Positions 43,209-54,208 of a DNA stretch of 64,000 nucleotides are shown piece after piece. Position 1 is the first letter of the stretch; each line of letters starts with the position of its first letter. The DNA comes from Diplocloster agilis. Lineage in GTDB: Bacteria; Bacillota; Clostridia; Lachnospirales; Lachnospiraceae. The position numbers and the translations under genes are program-made. The stretch spans positions 1 through 64,000 of the forward strand of contig NZ_JAHQCW010000020.1 of NCBI RefSeq assembly GCF_019042275.1, read 5' to 3'. The notes below the pieces were generated by a model. It saw only the letters and a program-made list of their open reading frames with translations, did no database searches and was not told the DNA's origin.

Positions 43209-43214
43209 TATAAT
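43209..43214 (+). promoter_or_regulatory. Probable -10 box of glgC
   Basis: A perfect TATAAT lies 32 bases before the glgC start in AT-rich sequence. The -35 is unclear: TTCACG at 43186 gives 17-base spacing. Confidence 0.45.
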
Positions 43215-43246
43215 GTATAAAATAAATTACAGCGAGGAGTGATTGC

Positions 43247-44518
43247 ATGATAAAAAAAGAAATGATTGCGATGCTGCTGGCCGGGGGACAGGGGAGCCGT
43301 CTGGGAGTTCTAACTCAGAAAGTGGCCAAGCCGGCAGTAGCTTTCGGAGGAAAATATAGAATCATTGATTTTCCACTAAGCAACTGTATCAATTCCGGAA
43401 TTGATACAGTTGGCGTCCTGACCCAGTACCAGCCGCTGCGTTTGAATACGCACATCGGCATCGGCATTCCCTGGGATCTGGACCGGAATATTGGTGGAGT
43501 GACCGTTCTTCCTCCTTATGAGAGGAGTACAAGCAGCGAATGGTATACCGGTACCGCCAATGCGATCTATCAGAATCTGGATTACATGGAGACTTATAAT
43601 CCGGAGTATGTGCTGATTCTTTCCGGTGATCACATTTACAAGATGGACTACGAGGTGATGTTGGACTTCCATAAGGAAAACAATGCGGACATTACGATCG
43701 CGGCCATGCCGGTTCCGATGGAAGAAGCCAGCCGTTTCGGCATCGTCATAACCGATGAGAACAGCAAGATCCAGGAATTCGAGGAAAAGCCGGAGAAACC
43801 CAGAAGTAATCTGGCCAGCATGGGTATCTACATATTCAGCTGGAAGATTTTGAAAAATGCGCTGCTGGCCATGTCCGACCAGCCGAGCTGTGATTTTGGC
43901 AAGCATATCATTCCTTACTGCCATGAGAACGGCAACCGTCTGTTTGCCTATGAATATAATGGTTACTGGAAGGATGTGGGAACGCTTGGGTCCTATTGGG
44001 AAGCCAATATGGAACTGATCGACATTATTCCGGAATTTAACCTGTACGAAGAATTTTGGAAGATTTATACAAAGAGCGATGTGATCCCTCCGCAGTATGT
44101 GTCGGCGGATGCCAGGATCGAGCGCAGCATTATCGGCAACGGCGCGGATATCTATGGAGAGGTGATTAATTCCGTCATAAGTCCGGGTGTAATCATCGGA
44201 AAGGGCAGCGTCGTCAGGGATTCCATTATTATGAAGAATACCAGGATCGGCGAGAATGTGGTGATTGACAAGGCGATCATCGCTGAAAATGTGGAAATCG
44301 ATCACGATGTCCAGCTGGGTATCGGTGAGGATGTGCCGAATAAGACGGAACCCAGAATCTATTCGTTCGGTCTTGTGACCATCGGAGAAAATTCTTATAT
44401 TCCTTCCGGCGTGAAGGTTGGAAAGAATACCGCAATCGCGGGAATCACCAAACCGGACGACTATCCGGATGGTGTGCTGGAAAGCGGCGAGACGTTGACA
44501 AAGGCAGGTGATATGTGA
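43247..44518 (+). CDS. glgC: Glucose-1-phosphate adenylyltransferase, catalytic subunit
   Basis: This 423-residue enzyme makes ADP-glucose from glucose 1-phosphate and ATP for glycogen synthesis. The N-terminal nucleotidyltransferase domain has [29 protein letters not shown] and [13 protein letters not shown]-terminal left-handed beta-helix (about 285-400) carries the allosteric site. The ribosome site is GAGGAG. It overlaps glgD by one base (TGATG). Confidence 0.93.
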   Translation: MIKKEMIAMLLAGGQGSRLGVLTQKVAKPAVAFGGKYRIIDFPLSNCINSGIDTVGVLTQYQPLRLNTHIGIGIPWDLDRNIGGVTVLPPYERSTSSEWYTGTANAIYQNLDYMETYNPEYVLILSGDHIYKMDYEVMLDFHKENNADITIAAMPVPMEEASRFGIVITDENSKIQEFEEKPEKPRSNLASMGIYIFSWKILKNALLAMSDQPSCDFGKHIIPYCHENGNRLFAYEYNGYWKDVGTLGSYWEANMELIDIIPEFNLYEEFWKIYTKSDVIPPQYVSADARIERSIIGNGADIYGEVINSVISPGVIIGKGSVVRDSIIMKNTRIGENVVIDKAIIAENVEIDHDVQLGIGEDVPNKTEPRIYSFGLVTIGENSYIPSGVKVGKNTAIAGITKPDDYPDGVLESGETLTKAGDM

Positions 44519-45636
44519 TGAGGGCTATAGGTATTATATTAGCAGGTGGAAATAACAACCGGATGAGGGAACTGTCCAAAAAAAGGGCGATCGCAGCCAT
44601 GCCCGTGGCAGGAAGCTTCCGAAGCATCGATTTTGCGCTGAGCAACATGTCCAATTCCCATATCCAGAAAGTGGCTGTGCTGACCCAGTATAACGCCAAA
44701 TCTTTGAACGAGCATTTAAGTTCTTCCAAGTGGTGGGATTTCGGAAGAAAGCAGGGAGGGCTGTTCGTATTTACCCCTACCATCACAGCGGACAACAGCT
44801 GGTGGTACCGGGGGACCGCGGACGCTATCTATCAGAATCTGGATTTCCTGAAGAAGAGCCATGAACCCTATGTGGTGATCGCATCCGGGGACGGCATCTA
44901 TAAGCTTGACTACAACGAGGTGCTGGAATACCATATCGCCAAGAAAGCCGATATTACGGTGGTATGCAAGGAAGTACCCAGCTATGAGGACACCACCCGG
45001 TTTGGCGTAGTGAAGATGAACGAAGATTACCGGATCGAGGAGTTTGAGGAGAAACCCATGGTTTCCCAGTCCAACACGATTTCCACCGGAGTCTATGTGA
45101 TCCGCAGACGCCAGCTGATCGAGCTGATCGAGAAATGCGCCCAGGAAGACCGGCATGACTTTGTCAAAGATATTCTGATCCGGTATAAGAACCTGAAGCG
45201 GATCTACGGATTCAAGATCAAGGAATACTGGAGCAACATATCCACGGTGGAGGCTTATTACAAGACCAATATGGATTTCCTGAAACCGGAAGTGAGAGAT
45301 TATTTCTTCCACCAGTATCCGGATATCTATTCCAGAGTGGAGGATCTGCCGCCGGCGAAATACAACGCGGGAGCCAATGTGCGTAACAGCCTGGTATCCA
45401 GCGGATCGATCATCAACGGGACCGTGGAGAATTCCGTTCTGTTTAAGAAAGTATTCGTCGGAAATAACTGTGTGGTAAAGAACTCGATCATATTGAATGA
45501 CGTCTATCTTGGAGATAACACCCACATTGAAAACTGCATTGTAGAGAGCCGGGACACCATCCGGGCGAATTCCTATTACTGCGGGGAAGACGGGGTCAAG
45601 GTAGTTGTGGAAAAGAATGAAAGATATGTAATTTGA
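44518..45636 (+). CDS. glgD: Glucose-1-phosphate adenylyltransferase-like subunit GlgD
   Basis: This 372-residue paralog of GlgC, as found in Firmicutes, is thought to be a regulatory partner. The glycine-rich start is IILAGGNNNRMRELSKKRA, and SGDGIYKLDYNE replaces the GDHIYKMDY catalytic segment of GlgC, consistent with weak or absent catalysis. It has a C-terminal beta-helix. ATG at 44518 overlaps the glgC stop. No glycogen synthase or branching gene is within the window. Confidence 0.9.
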   Translation: MRAIGIILAGGNNNRMRELSKKRAIAAMPVAGSFRSIDFALSNMSNSHIQKVAVLTQYNAKSLNEHLSSSKWWDFGRKQGGLFVFTPTITADNSWWYRGTADAIYQNLDFLKKSHEPYVVIASGDGIYKLDYNEVLEYHIAKKADITVVCKEVPSYEDTTRFGVVKMNEDYRIEEFEEKPMVSQSNTISTGVYVIRRRQLIELIEKCAQEDRHDFVKDILIRYKNLKRIYGFKIKEYWSNISTVEAYYKTNMDFLKPEVRDYFFHQYPDIYSRVEDLPPAKYNAGANVRNSLVSSGSIINGTVENSVLFKKVFVGNNCVVKNSIILNDVYLGDNTHIENCIVESRDTIRANSYYCGEDGVKVVVEKNERYVI

Positions 45637-45698
45637 TAGGGGTATAAATAAGCTAACTTATACACAAAAGAGAAGACGTAGGAAAGGGGCAAACGTAT

Positions 45699-45983
45699 AT
45701 GGAAATTACGGATGTAAGGGTAAGAAAAGTAGCGAAGGAAGGCAAAATGAAAGCGGTTGTATCTATCACAATCGATGAGGAATTTGTGGTACATGACATT
45801 AAAGTAATCGAAGGTGATAAAGGGCTGTTTATCGCGATGCCCAGCAGGAAGTCCGCGGACGGCGAGTACCGGGATATCGCCCATCCGATCAATTCCCAGA
45901 CAAGAGAGCGGATCCAGCAGATGATTCTTGAGAAATACGAAGATGCGCTTTTGAACGCACCCGACGAACCGGCAGAGCTATAG
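45699..45983 (+). CDS. spoVG: Septation protein SpoVG
   Basis: This is a 94-residue nucleic-acid-binding regulator. It starts [23 protein letters not shown] and carries the conserved [22 protein letters not shown]. SpoVG binds DNA and RNA and affects septation, sporulation and virulence genes in Firmicutes. AAAGGGG lies ten bases before the ATG. A terminator follows. Confidence 0.93.
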   Translation: MEITDVRVRKVAKEGKMKAVVSITIDEEFVVHDIKVIEGDKGLFIAMPSRKSADGEYRDIAHPINSQTRERIQQMILEKYEDALLNAPDEPAEL

Positions 45984-46043
45984 GGGGAGAACAAGCTTTG
46001 AGCTCTCGCAGGTGAGCCGCGTGAAATAACATACAGATTATGA

Positions 46044-46077
46044 AAGGCGGATGCCCTTTTGGGGTGTCCGCCTTTTT
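46044..46077 (+). terminator. Rho-independent terminator after spoVG
   Basis: AAAGGCGGATGCCC pairs with GGGGTGTCCGCCTTT around TTTT, followed by further T residues. It lies 60 bases after the spoVG stop. Confidence 0.75.
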
Positions 46078-46182
46078 GGGGCTTTCCGGAAAAACCACGT
46101 GACAAATGCGGTCCGGTTGGGTAGAATAAGGGTTAGGATTTCGGCAAAGCTTAGAGAAGATAAGGAAGAGGAAGTGTGTGAG

Positions 46183-46755
46183 ATGTATGTGATCGTAGGT
46201 TTGGGTAATCCTACTTTAAAATATGCAAAGACCAGACATAACGTGGGATTTGACGCGGTGGATCTGCTGGGGAAGATGAACCATATTGCCGTCAATAAGA
46301 GGAAGTTTAAGGGACTGACCGGCCAGGGCAAGATCTGCGGGGAGCAGGTGGTGCTGGTGAAGCCCCAGACCTTTATGAATTTAAGCGGAGAATGTGTCCG
46401 GGAGGTTATGGATTTTTATAAGGTGAAGCCGGAGAGCGGGCTTGTGGTGCTTTATGATGATATTTATATACAGCCGGGAGAACTGCGAATCAGGCAGAAA
46501 GGAAGTGCGGGCGGGCATAATGGAATGAAGAATATCATTGCCCATCTGAAAACCCAGGACTTTGTGAGAATCCGGATCGGGGTCGGGGAAAAGCCGGAAG
46601 GCATGGATTTGGCAGATTATGTATTGCAGAGGTTCCCAAAGGCCGAGCGGGCGGAGGTGGACGACGCGCTGCTGCGCTCGGCAAAAGCGGTTGAGGAAAT
46701 TCTTTCGAATAATGTGGAAGCAGCCATGAATAAATATAACCAGAGGAAAAGTTAG
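46183..46755 (+). CDS. pth: Peptidyl-tRNA hydrolase
   Basis: This 190-residue enzyme releases stalled peptides from tRNA. The signatures are VGLGNPTLKYAKTRHNVGF (Asn and catalytic His), LYDDIYIQPGELRIR and GSAGGHNGMKNI. I placed the start at ATG 46183, which gives the standard N-terminus MYVIVGLGNP. The open frame extends upstream through the spoVG terminator. It is followed by mfd after 11 bases, a common clostridial pair. Confidence 0.93.
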   Translation: MYVIVGLGNPTLKYAKTRHNVGFDAVDLLGKMNHIAVNKRKFKGLTGQGKICGEQVVLVKPQTFMNLSGECVREVMDFYKVKPESGLVVLYDDIYIQPGELRIRQKGSAGGHNGMKNIIAHLKTQDFVRIRIGVGEKPEGMDLADYVLQRFPKAERAEVDDALLRSAKAVEEILSNNVEAAMNKYNQRKS

Positions 46756-46766
46756 AGGTGTAGGTC

Positions 46767-49700
46767 GTGCAGACTTTTTTGGATCCTTTCCTTCAATTGA
46801 AGGAGTTTGAGGACATTAAATATCAACTGAAGAAGAACCGGGGAATTCTGCAGATTTCGGGCTGTATCGATTCTCAGAAGGAACATCTGATCTATGGATT
46901 ATCCCGGGAGTTTGCGAACCGGGTGATTATCACCTACAGTGATCAGAAGGCGAAGGAAATCTACGAGGATTACCGGTTCTTTGACCGGAATGTCCTGCTG
47001 TATCCTGCCCGGGACCTGATGTTCTATCAGGCGGATATTCACAGCAATCTGCTGGTCAAACAGCGGATGGAAGTGATTCAGGCGCTGCTGACCCGGCCGG
47101 ATGTGACCGTAGTTACGACGGTGGACGCCTGTATGGAACATGTGCTGCCGCTAAACGCGTTTAAGGAGCAGGTGATTCGTATTCAGGATACGGGGCAGCT
47201 GGATCTGGATGAATTGAAGGCGCGGCTGGTCAGTCTGGGTTATGAGCGGACGGCGCAGGTGGAAGGCAGCGGGCAGTTCGCTGTCCGGGGAGGTATCATT
47301 GATATTTTTCCGCTGACGGAGGAAAATCCGCTGAGAATCGAGCTGTGGGATGAAGAAGTGGATTCGATCCGCAGCTTTGACGTGGAAAGCCAGCGGTCCA
47401 TCGAGAATCTGTCCGAGGTGCTGATATATCCGGCTACCGAATTGATTTTGACGGAGGACCGAAAAGCCGCAGGACTTAAGGCGATCGAAAAGGACAGCAA
47501 AAACTATGAAGCAGCGCTTCGCAAGCAGATGAAGACCGAGGAAGCGCACCGCATCCATACGGCGCTTGAGACCCTCCGGGAAGAGCTGGACAATGTAAAT
47601 GGAAATACGGGTGTGGACAGCTATATCCGGTATTTTTATGATGATACGGTCTGCTTTCTGGATTATTTCGAAGACCCGAAGACGCTGTTTTGTCTGGATG
47701 AGCCGGCCCGGTTAACGGAGAAGGGCGGCGCGGTGGAGTTTGAATTCCAGGAGAGCATGATGACCCGTCTGGAAAAAGGGTATGTGCTGCCGGGACAGGT
47801 CAATGTGCTGCTTCGTTTTGAAGAGTTTCTGGCGAAAGTTCACGGGCGGAACAGCGTGGCTTTGTGTATGCTGGATCAAAAAGTGGAGCAGTTTAAGTTC
47901 AGCCGGAAATATTATTTTGAAGTCAAGTCGGTCAATCCTTACAATAACAGCTTCGAGCTGCTGATCAAGGACCTGAAGCAGTGGAAGAAGAACGGCTGCC
48001 GGGTATGCCTGATGGCCGCGTCCAGAACCAGAGCCAGACGGCTGGCGGAGGATTTCCGGGAGTATGAGATCAACAGCTTTTATACGGAAGATCTGGACCG
48101 TCCCATCGCGCCGGGCGAAGTGATGGTGGTCTATGGACAGGTGCACCGGGGGTATGAGTATCCGCTGATCAAGTTTGTGGTGATCTCGGAGACCGACATA
48201 TTCGGAAAAGAGAAACGGAAAAAGAAAAAGCATACGACCTATGAAGGGCAGAAGATCCAGAGCTTTTCGGATCTGAGCGTCGGGGATTATGTCGTACATG
48301 AGAATCACGGTCTGGGTATCTACCGGGGAATCGAGAAGGTAGAAGTGGACCGGGTGGAAAAGGATTATATCAAGATCGAGTATGCGTCTGGGGGGAACCT
48401 GTACATCCTGGCCACGCAGCTGGATCTGATCCAGAAATATGCCGGAGCCGACGCGAAGAAGCCGAAACTGAACAAGCTGGGTACCCAGGAGTGGAGCAAA
48501 ACCAAAACCCGGGTGCGGGGGGCGGTACGGGAGATCGCGAGGGATCTGGTGGAGCTCTACGCGGCCCGTCAGGAAAAGGAAGGCTACTGCTACGGGCAGG
48601 ATACGGTCTGGCAGAAGGAATTCGAGGAAATGTTCCCATTTGAGGAGACGGAGGACCAGCTTCTGGCCATCGAGGCGACCAAGCGGGATATGGAAAGCAA
48701 AAAGATCATGGACCGTCTGATCTGTGGGGACGTGGGCTACGGGAAGACGGAGATCGCTTTAAGGGCCGCGTTTAAAGCGGTACAGGAAGGAAAACAGGTG
48801 GTCTATCTGGTGCCCACCACGATTCTGGCACAGCAGCACTATGCTACGTTTACCCAGCGGATGAAGGACTTTCCGGTCCGGGTGGATCTCATGTCCCGGT
48901 TTCGGACGCCAGCCCAGCAGAAGAATACGATTCAGGATCTGAAAAAGGGATTTGTGGACATCGTGATCGGCACCCACCGGGTATTATCCGCGGATCTGGC
49001 ATTTAAAGATCTGGGGCTGCTGATCGTGGATGAAGAGCAGCGCTTCGGCGTGGCTCATAAGGAAAAGATCAAGAAACTGAAGGAAAATATCGACGTGCTG
49101 ACCCTGACCGCAACGCCGATCCCCCGGACGCTTCATATGAGCCTGATCGGGATACGCGATATGAGCGTGCTGGAAGAGCCGCCGATGGACCGGATTCCGA
49201 TCCAGACCTATGTGATGGAATATAACGAGGAGATGGTCCGGGAGGCGATCAACCGGGAGCTGGCCAGAGGCGGCCAGGTGTATTATGTATATAATCGGGT
49301 GAATACCATCGACGAGGTTACAAACCAGGTGGCAGGCCTGGTGCCGGAGGCCAATGTGGCTTTTGCCCATGGACAGATGAAGGAGCACGAACTGGAACGG
49401 ATCATGTTTGATTTTATCAATGGGGAGATCGACGTTTTAGTGTCTACCACGATCATCGAAACCGGCCTGGATATTCCCAATGTGAACACCATGATCATTC
49501 ACGACGCCGACAACATGGGGCTCTCCCAGCTCTATCAGCTGCGCGGCCGGGTGGGGCGTTCCAACCGGACCGCCTATGCTTTCCTGATGTACCGGCGCAA
49601 CAAGATGCTAAAAGAAGTGGCGGAGAAGCGTCTCCACGCCATCCGTGAGTTTACGGAGCTGGGAAGCGGGTTCAAGATCGCCATGCGGGACTTGGAGATC

Positions 49701-50279
49701 CGGGGCGCCGGCAACCTGCTGGGCGCGGAGCAGCACGGACACATGGAAGCGGTGGGCTATGATCTGTACTGTAAGATGCTCAATGAGGCGGTGAAACAGG
49801 TAAAAGGCACGCAGCCGGAGGAGAGCTATGACACGGCCATCGATCTGGATGTGGACGCCTTCATTCCTCCGACCTATATCCGAAGTGAATTCCAGAAGCT
49901 GGATATCTATAAACGGATCGCCGGAGTCGAGAACAGCGAGGAATGCGAGGACATCCTGGAAGAACTGATCGACCGGTTCGGCGAGCCGCCGAAATCCGTG
50001 CAGAACCTGCTGGAGATCGCCAGGCTGAAAGCCCTGGCCCGCAGTGTCTATGTGATAGATATCGCCCAGCGGGGAGACGAGATCCGCTTTACGATGTACG
50101 AGAAGGCCCATGTGGACCCGGCCAGAATACCGGCGCTCCTGGAAAAAGAAAAGCAGTCCTTAAAGTTTACGGTGGAGACGAATCCCTACTTTACCTACCG
50201 CAGGGTAAATTCCAGAAACGAGGATGTCTTTACGATTGTAAAAAATATACTGAATGAGATTAAGGCCCTGTTGATTTAA
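46767..50279 (+). CDS. mfd: Transcription-repair coupling factor Mfd
   Basis: This 1170-residue translocase removes stalled RNA polymerase and recruits UvrA. In order it has a UvrB-like N-terminal module (about 1-330), an RNA-polymerase-interacting CarD-like domain (about 490-550, [19 protein letters not shown]), and a RecG-like helicase with Walker [20 protein letters not shown] and [27 protein letters not shown] and [13 protein letters not shown] follow, then a C-terminal autoinhibitory domain. It starts at GTG behind AGAGGTG. It converges with the sensor kinase gene, overlapping it by 20 bases. Confidence 0.95.
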   Translation: MQTFLDPFLQLKEFEDIKYQLKKNRGILQISGCIDSQKEHLIYGLSREFANRVIITYSDQKAKEIYEDYRFFDRNVLLYPARDLMFYQADIHSNLLVKQRMEVIQALLTRPDVTVVTTVDACMEHVLPLNAFKEQVIRIQDTGQLDLDELKARLVSLGYERTAQVEGSGQFAVRGGIIDIFPLTEENPLRIELWDEEVDSIRSFDVESQRSIENLSEVLIYPATELILTEDRKAAGLKAIEKDSKNYEAALRKQMKTEEAHRIHTALETLREELDNVNGNTGVDSYIRYFYDDTVCFLDYFEDPKTLFCLDEPARLTEKGGAVEFEFQESMMTRLEKGYVLPGQVNVLLRFEEFLAKVHGRNSVALCMLDQKVEQFKFSRKYYFEVKSVNPYNNSFELLIKDLKQWKKNGCRVCLMAASRTRARRLAEDFREYEINSFYTEDLDRPIAPGEVMVVYGQVHRGYEYPLIKFVVISETDIFGKEKRKKKKHTTYEGQKIQSFSDLSVGDYVVHENHGLGIYRGIEKVEVDRVEKDYIKIEYASGGNLYILATQLDLIQKYAGADAKKPKLNKLGTQEWSKTKTRVRGAVREIARDLVELYAARQEKEGYCYGQDTVWQKEFEEMFPFEETEDQLLAIEATKRDMESKKIMDRLICGDVGYGKTEIALRAAFKAVQEGKQVVYLVPTTILAQQHYATFTQRMKDFPVRVDLMSRFRTPAQQKNTIQDLKKGFVDIVIGTHRVLSADLAFKDLGLLIVDEEQRFGVAHKEKIKKLKENIDVLTLTATPIPRTLHMSLIGIRDMSVLEEPPMDRIPIQTYVMEYNEEMVREAINRELARGGQVYYVYNRVNTIDEVTNQVAGLVPEANVAFAHGQMKEHELERIMFDFINGEIDVLVSTTIIETGLDIPNVNTMIIHDADNMGLSQLYQLRGRVGRSNRTAYAFLMYRRNKMLKEVAEKRLHAIREFTELGSGFKIAMRDLEIRGAGNLLGAEQHGHMEAVGYDLYCKMLNEAVKQVKGTQPEESYDTAIDLDVDAFIPPTYIRSEFQKLDIYKRIAGVENSEECEDILEELIDRFGEPPKSVQNLLEIARLKALARSVYVIDIAQRGDEIRFTMYEKAHVDPARIPALLEKEKQSLKFTVETNPYFTYRRVNSRNEDVFTIVKNILNEIKALLI

Positions 50280-52296
50280 AATCAATGGGGTCTGTTTTTT
50301 CCCGGACCAGCGGCAGACAGATGTGAAAGCAGGTTCCGGCGCCAGGTTCCGACTCCACGGTGATGGCGCCGGCATGTTCCTGAATGATCGTTTTTACAAG
50401 ATACAGGCCAAGGCCTGTTCCGCCTCCGGATTCCCGGTGGGTGAAGAAACGGTCGAAGATTCTGGGCAGGTCCTCGGGGGTAATACCCTGACCGGTGTCT
50501 GCGACGGTGAGAACCGCGGTTTCACCGGTGATTTTAAGAGCCAGGGTGATGGTTCCATCCATGGGGGTAAAAGACAGAGCGTTGTATACCAGATTCTGGA
50601 GAACCTGAAGGAGCCGCTGCTCATCGCCGCAGATCCGGCAGGGCGCGTCCGGAAGTTTCAGGAGAAAATTGACCCCGGAAGTTTCCAGATCCGGCAGATT
50701 CATCTCGTGAAAATCCCGGAGCAGGACGGACAGATCCAATTCATGCATATTGTGGGGGCTGACGTCCTGAATGGCAAAGGTGTGGATCCATTCCAGACGG
50801 TCCTGCATTTCGTCCGCTTTGCGGTGTAAGAATTGGAGATAGCCGCGGGTTTCCTGATCCAGGCCCACTCCGCCGTCTTCGATCAGTTGGATAAATGTTT
50901 TTAACGAGGTCATCGGAGTCTTCAGATCGTGGGCCGCGCCGGCCAGAAACTGACGGCGTTCCTCCAGAACCGCCGATAGACTTTTCGTTTTCTCCGCCAC
51001 CTCTTCCTGCAGGTGATAGGTAAGCTGGATATTTTCCCGCATCAGTGCGAACATGCGAAGGGACATGATAATGGCAAAAAAGATGACCAGCAGGAAGGTG
51101 CCGTATTCGTCCTGCCAGCACGTCCGGGCCGGTTCAAACCGGTTCAGGGTAATCACATGGGCGGCCAGGCTGATACTGTATATCCCGATTCCGCAGAGGA
51201 GAAAAGTAGCGTGGGCGAGATGCTTTAATCCGCCGTACAGGGCGAGGCCGGTCAAAAGCAGGGCAGTCAGTAATTTGTACCAGAAGATGATCTGTCCGTA
51301 CACCGGTGTGAAGGCGGGGAAAAACGGCAGGATGAACAGCGGGATCAGAATGCCAACCAGCACCATGCGCAGGGAAATACGCCAAAGGAAATCAAAGGGC
51401 TTTCTGCCGTCCAAACCGCACAGGATGAGAGTGATTTTGACCGCGCAGCAGATGACCAGCAAGGAGGCGGCGTCCTCCAGGGCGTAAAGCGTGCGGATGG
51501 GCAGATCCCCGGCCATCCGCACAAAGGGATAACTTACCCGGATGGAAAACGCGGTGGACAGTATTCCAAACCAAAGGTAGAGCCGGTCCTGTTTCCATTT
51601 CCTGGAACCGAACCATATAGAGATGGAAAATAAGGCAAGCGCCAGGGAGGAAAAGCAGAGGAATCCGTAGAACAAAAAGCGGAAACCGGATTGGGTATGT
51701 ACGGCCTGGGGGGTGCCCAGCAAGGGCGGATAGGTTATACCACTATAATAATGGGTGTCATTGCGTACCTGAATCACCACTTCCGCTGAGGGATTCAGAG
51801 GAACCGAAAAGGACAGATCCCGGATCTGTGGATCATAAGGCGTGATGCTGCCCAAGGATGCCGCGACAGCGCCGTTTACATAGACCAGGCAGGAGCTGTA
51901 GACCTCCTGCAGCAGCACGTTATAAAGGGCGGGGCCGTTCCCGGAACGAAGCCTTAACCGGTAGGTAGCCTGTCCATAAGGAGATCCGTCCGAATGGAAA
52001 GAAGAAAAATTCAGGCGCTGTCCGATAAAGGTGGGGACCGGCTGTATATCGGTATCCGCTATTTCATCCGGGGAAAGCAGGACGTCCGGGTACAATTCCC
52101 ATCCATCCGCCAGATATACAGGCCGGTCAGCGTCCAGGGAAACCGTATCCGGTATTACAATTCCTTCTTGTGACACAGGGGCGCGTGCGGTATACTTATT
52201 ATCATAGTGATATAAAAACAGGAAGAAAGCTGCGGCTGCCAGGCAGGCAAGCAGAAACAGAACCGTATTTTTAAATTTTGGTTTTATAGGAAACAA
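50260..52296 (-). CDS. Sensor histidine kinase with 7TMR-DISM-type membrane region
   Basis: This is a 678-residue kinase. After an N-terminal membrane helix there is an extracellular beta-sandwich (about 45-200, like the DISMED2 domain), then a block of seven membrane helices (about 205-430), a coiled linker, the HisKA box AGAAHDLKTPMTSLK with the phospho-acceptor His, and the ATPase domain (NLVYNALSF, DTGQGI, GGGTGLGLYLVK). I chose TTG at 52296 with GAGG upstream; no ATG fits and the longer frame runs into the divergent gene. The response regulator gene lies 1.9 kb upstream on the same strand, beyond an opposite-strand gene. Confidence 0.87.
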   Translation of the reverse strand: MFPIKPKFKNTVLFLLACLAAAAFFLFLYHYDNKYTARAPVSQEGIVIPDTVSLDADRPVYLADGWELYPDVLLSPDEIADTDIQPVPTFIGQRLNFSSFHSDGSPYGQATYRLRLRSGNGPALYNVLLQEVYSSCLVYVNGAVAASLGSITPYDPQIRDLSFSVPLNPSAEVVIQVRNDTHYYSGITYPPLLGTPQAVHTQSGFRFLFYGFLCFSSLALALFSISIWFGSRKWKQDRLYLWFGILSTAFSIRVSYPFVRMAGDLPIRTLYALEDAASLLVICCAVKITLILCGLDGRKPFDFLWRISLRMVLVGILIPLFILPFFPAFTPVYGQIIFWYKLLTALLLTGLALYGGLKHLAHATFLLCGIGIYSISLAAHVITLNRFEPARTCWQDEYGTFLLVIFFAIIMSLRMFALMRENIQLTYHLQEEVAEKTKSLSAVLEERRQFLAGAAHDLKTPMTSLKTFIQLIEDGGVGLDQETRGYLQFLHRKADEMQDRLEWIHTFAIQDVSPHNMHELDLSVLLRDFHEMNLPDLETSGVNFLLKLPDAPCRICGDEQRLLQVLQNLVYNALSFTPMDGTITLALKITGETAVLTVADTGQGITPEDLPRIFDRFFTHRESGGGTGLGLYLVKTIIQEHAGAITVESEPGAGTCFHICLPLVREKTDPIDFKSTGP

Positions 52297-52333
52297 TGGT
52301 TTTACCTCACTCTGGAAAAAAGGAATGTCGCGG

Positions 52334-54208
52334 ATGCACACGATAAAAGCTATTTTATTTTCGATAACAGGAGTTATATTATGTATTTTAACATGCGGCC
52401 GTGCATTTGCCAACGAGCCGGAAATGAATGAGCAGTCTGCGGGTATGTCTGTAGAAGCGGGCGTTAAAGCGCTGTGTAACGAACCCTGCCTGTCTGAGTC
52501 AGGCGAACCGGCGGATACGGCGTCTGACTTCGGGGCGTTTGCGGCCTGGATGAAAAGCCACGCCAGGACCGGCGGGAAGTTAAAGCTCACCGGCGATCTT
52601 GTGGTGGAGGGAAACTGGATGTTTACAGGCTGGTACTCTGATCCGCTGCCAATCTGCGAGATCGATGCAGGGGATCATACGATCTACGTGGGGGAGGGGC
52701 AGAGCCTGACGCTTAATCCTTATGTGTCGGTCAGCGGCTTGGGCGGCGGGAACGGTATTTTCCATGTGGAAAAAGGCGGACGCCTGGAACTGTTCAGTAT
52801 AGCGGTTAACGCTGCTGACGGCTATGCGGTTTATCAGGAGGAAGGCTCTGTATTTACTTACGGTTCTATGCATATGCCGGGAACGCCGGATTTTTCCTGG
52901 GAGGGCGGGATACATTTTGCGGAAAAGCCTGTGGTATCCTCTCAGGGGACCATAAAGGCTCCGGAAAACATCCCGGTGGTTGTCGTGCAAAAAGGAGAGC
53001 AGCCTGATTACGGCCTGCTTCCCACTATAGACCCGGTAACATGGAATTATCAGGGTAAGGAGGAAAAGCGGGATATTCCGGTGCTGTGGGATACAAAGAC
53101 ACAGGAGGAGGCGCTTGCGTGCGGCGAACGCTGTGTCCTGACCGGGAGCCACGGGAGTGAAGTGGTGACGTTTGAAGCTCCGGTTTGTATCGTCGCGTTT
53201 CAGCAGGAAGGCTGTCCGGTGTTTTTAAATGGCTGGGTGAGCAGGAGCTTAAGAGGCAAGATTCTGAATGTCAACCTGAATTTTAACCTGCATGATCCGG
53301 ACTCCGGGTATCGTCTGGAATATTCCTACGACGGCCGTGAATGGGAAGAAATAGCCGATGCGGATATTCATCAGGATCTAACGCATGTGAATTTTTTCTG
53401 GGAACCGGATATGGAATTGGAAACCTTATATTTTTCTTTGACGGAACAGACGGAAGCGGGAACGAAATATTCGGATATCGCTGTTCTGGACAAAAGCAGT
53501 TCCCTGTTAAAAGGCGATGCTCTGGGGGGCCGCGGTGGGGAAACGCTTCCGGGAGATCCCGATGATGCGACGCTTCCGCCGGCCGGCACGATTGAGCCGT
53601 CGCCAGATCCTACAGCACCGCCTGGTCCGGCGGTGACGGGGCCATCCCCGGAGATACAGGCGCCCGTGACGCCGCCGGCCAGCTCAGTACCGCCGGTTAG
53701 TGCGGTGCCGCCGGCCAGCCCAGCGCCGCCGGTTAGTGCGGTGCCGCCGGTCAGCCCAGCGCCGCCGGTTAGTGCGGTACCACCGGTCAGCTCAACACCG
53801 GATGCTTCGGCAGAACCCAACCCCACGGCGGCTCCGGAGCAGCCGGATGCGGATGCCAGTCCGTCCATACGGAAAAAGAAAGGGGAAGGAAAGGTAGGAG
53901 CCGCAGCCTGGCCGTCGGACAAGGAGGAGCCGGAAGGAACGGATGACGGCGGCGCCGTATTGGACGCGGCGGATGAAACTACCTTGCGTTCGGCTGAGCC
54001 TGAGGATAAACGCAGTCCGGAGGAGAGCGCCCAGACTTCTGAAAAACCGGATCAGCATGAAGGCGGCAGGGAGGATGAAACCAGCGGGACTGTTAAGCGG
54101 GCCGTTCAGGTGGCGGCCGGCAGTATAGCGGTACTTGCAATTCTATGGGGAATTCCTGCCTTCATCCGAAAAAGATGGAGGAAGCTTTTCCACAAGCGTT
54201 CGTCATAA
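52334..54208 (+). CDS. Secreted surface protein with Pro-rich repeats and C-terminal anchor
   Basis: This is a 624-residue protein. A signal peptide (about 1-28, ending RAFANEP) is followed by a beta-rich region of unknown family (about 60-390). A Pro/Ser/Val repeat block (about 435-490, PPVSAVPPVSPA units) comes next, then an acidic Ser/Glu stretch, one membrane helix (about 592-612) and a basic tail RKRWRKLFHKRSS. No LPXTG is present. ATG at 52334 has AAGGA nine bases before it. It lies between and opposite to the response regulator and sensor kinase genes, only 37 bases from the kinase start, and overlaps the regulator gene's 3' end by 6 bases. It may be what the two-component system senses or controls. 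Confidence 0.82.
   Translation: MHTIKAILFSITGVILCILTCGRAFANEPEMNEQSAGMSVEAGVKALCNEPCLSESGEPADTASDFGAFAAWMKSHARTGGKLKLTGDLVVEGNWMFTGWYSDPLPICEIDAGDHTIYVGEGQSLTLNPYVSVSGLGGGNGIFHVEKGGRLELFSIAVNAADGYAVYQEEGSVFTYGSMHMPGTPDFSWEGGIHFAEKPVVSSQGTIKAPENIPVVVVQKGEQPDYGLLPTIDPVTWNYQGKEEKRDIPVLWDTKTQEEALACGERCVLTGSHGSEVVTFEAPVCIVAFQQEGCPVFLNGWVSRSLRGKILNVNLNFNLHDPDSGYRLEYSYDGREWEEIADADIHQDLTHVNFFWEPDMELETLYFSLTEQTEAGTKYSDIAVLDKSSSLLKGDALGGRGGETLPGDPDDATLPPAGTIEPSPDPTAPPGPAVTGPSPEIQAPVTPPASSVPPVSAVPPASPAPPVSAVPPVSPAPPVSAVPPVSSTPDASAEPNPTAAPEQPDADASPSIRKKKGEGKVGAAAWPSDKEEPEGTDDGGAVLDAADETTLRSAEPEDKRSPEESAQTSEKPDQHEGGREDETSGTVKRAVQVAAGSIAVLAILWGIPAFIRKRWRKLFHKRSS
53690..53790 (+). repeat. Tandem 30-base coding repeat
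   Basis: Units of about 30 bases, of the form GTGCCGCCGGTYAGYSCAGC with a continuation CGCCGGTTAGTGCG, repeat about three times and encode PPVSPAPPVSAV. Copies differ slightly, mainly at third positions. Such arrays are prone to length variation. Confidence 0.7.

Noticed and set aside
43376-44305. 309-codon minus-strand frame opposite glgC
   Set aside because: It is a shadow of glgC, whose motifs are complete on the plus strand.
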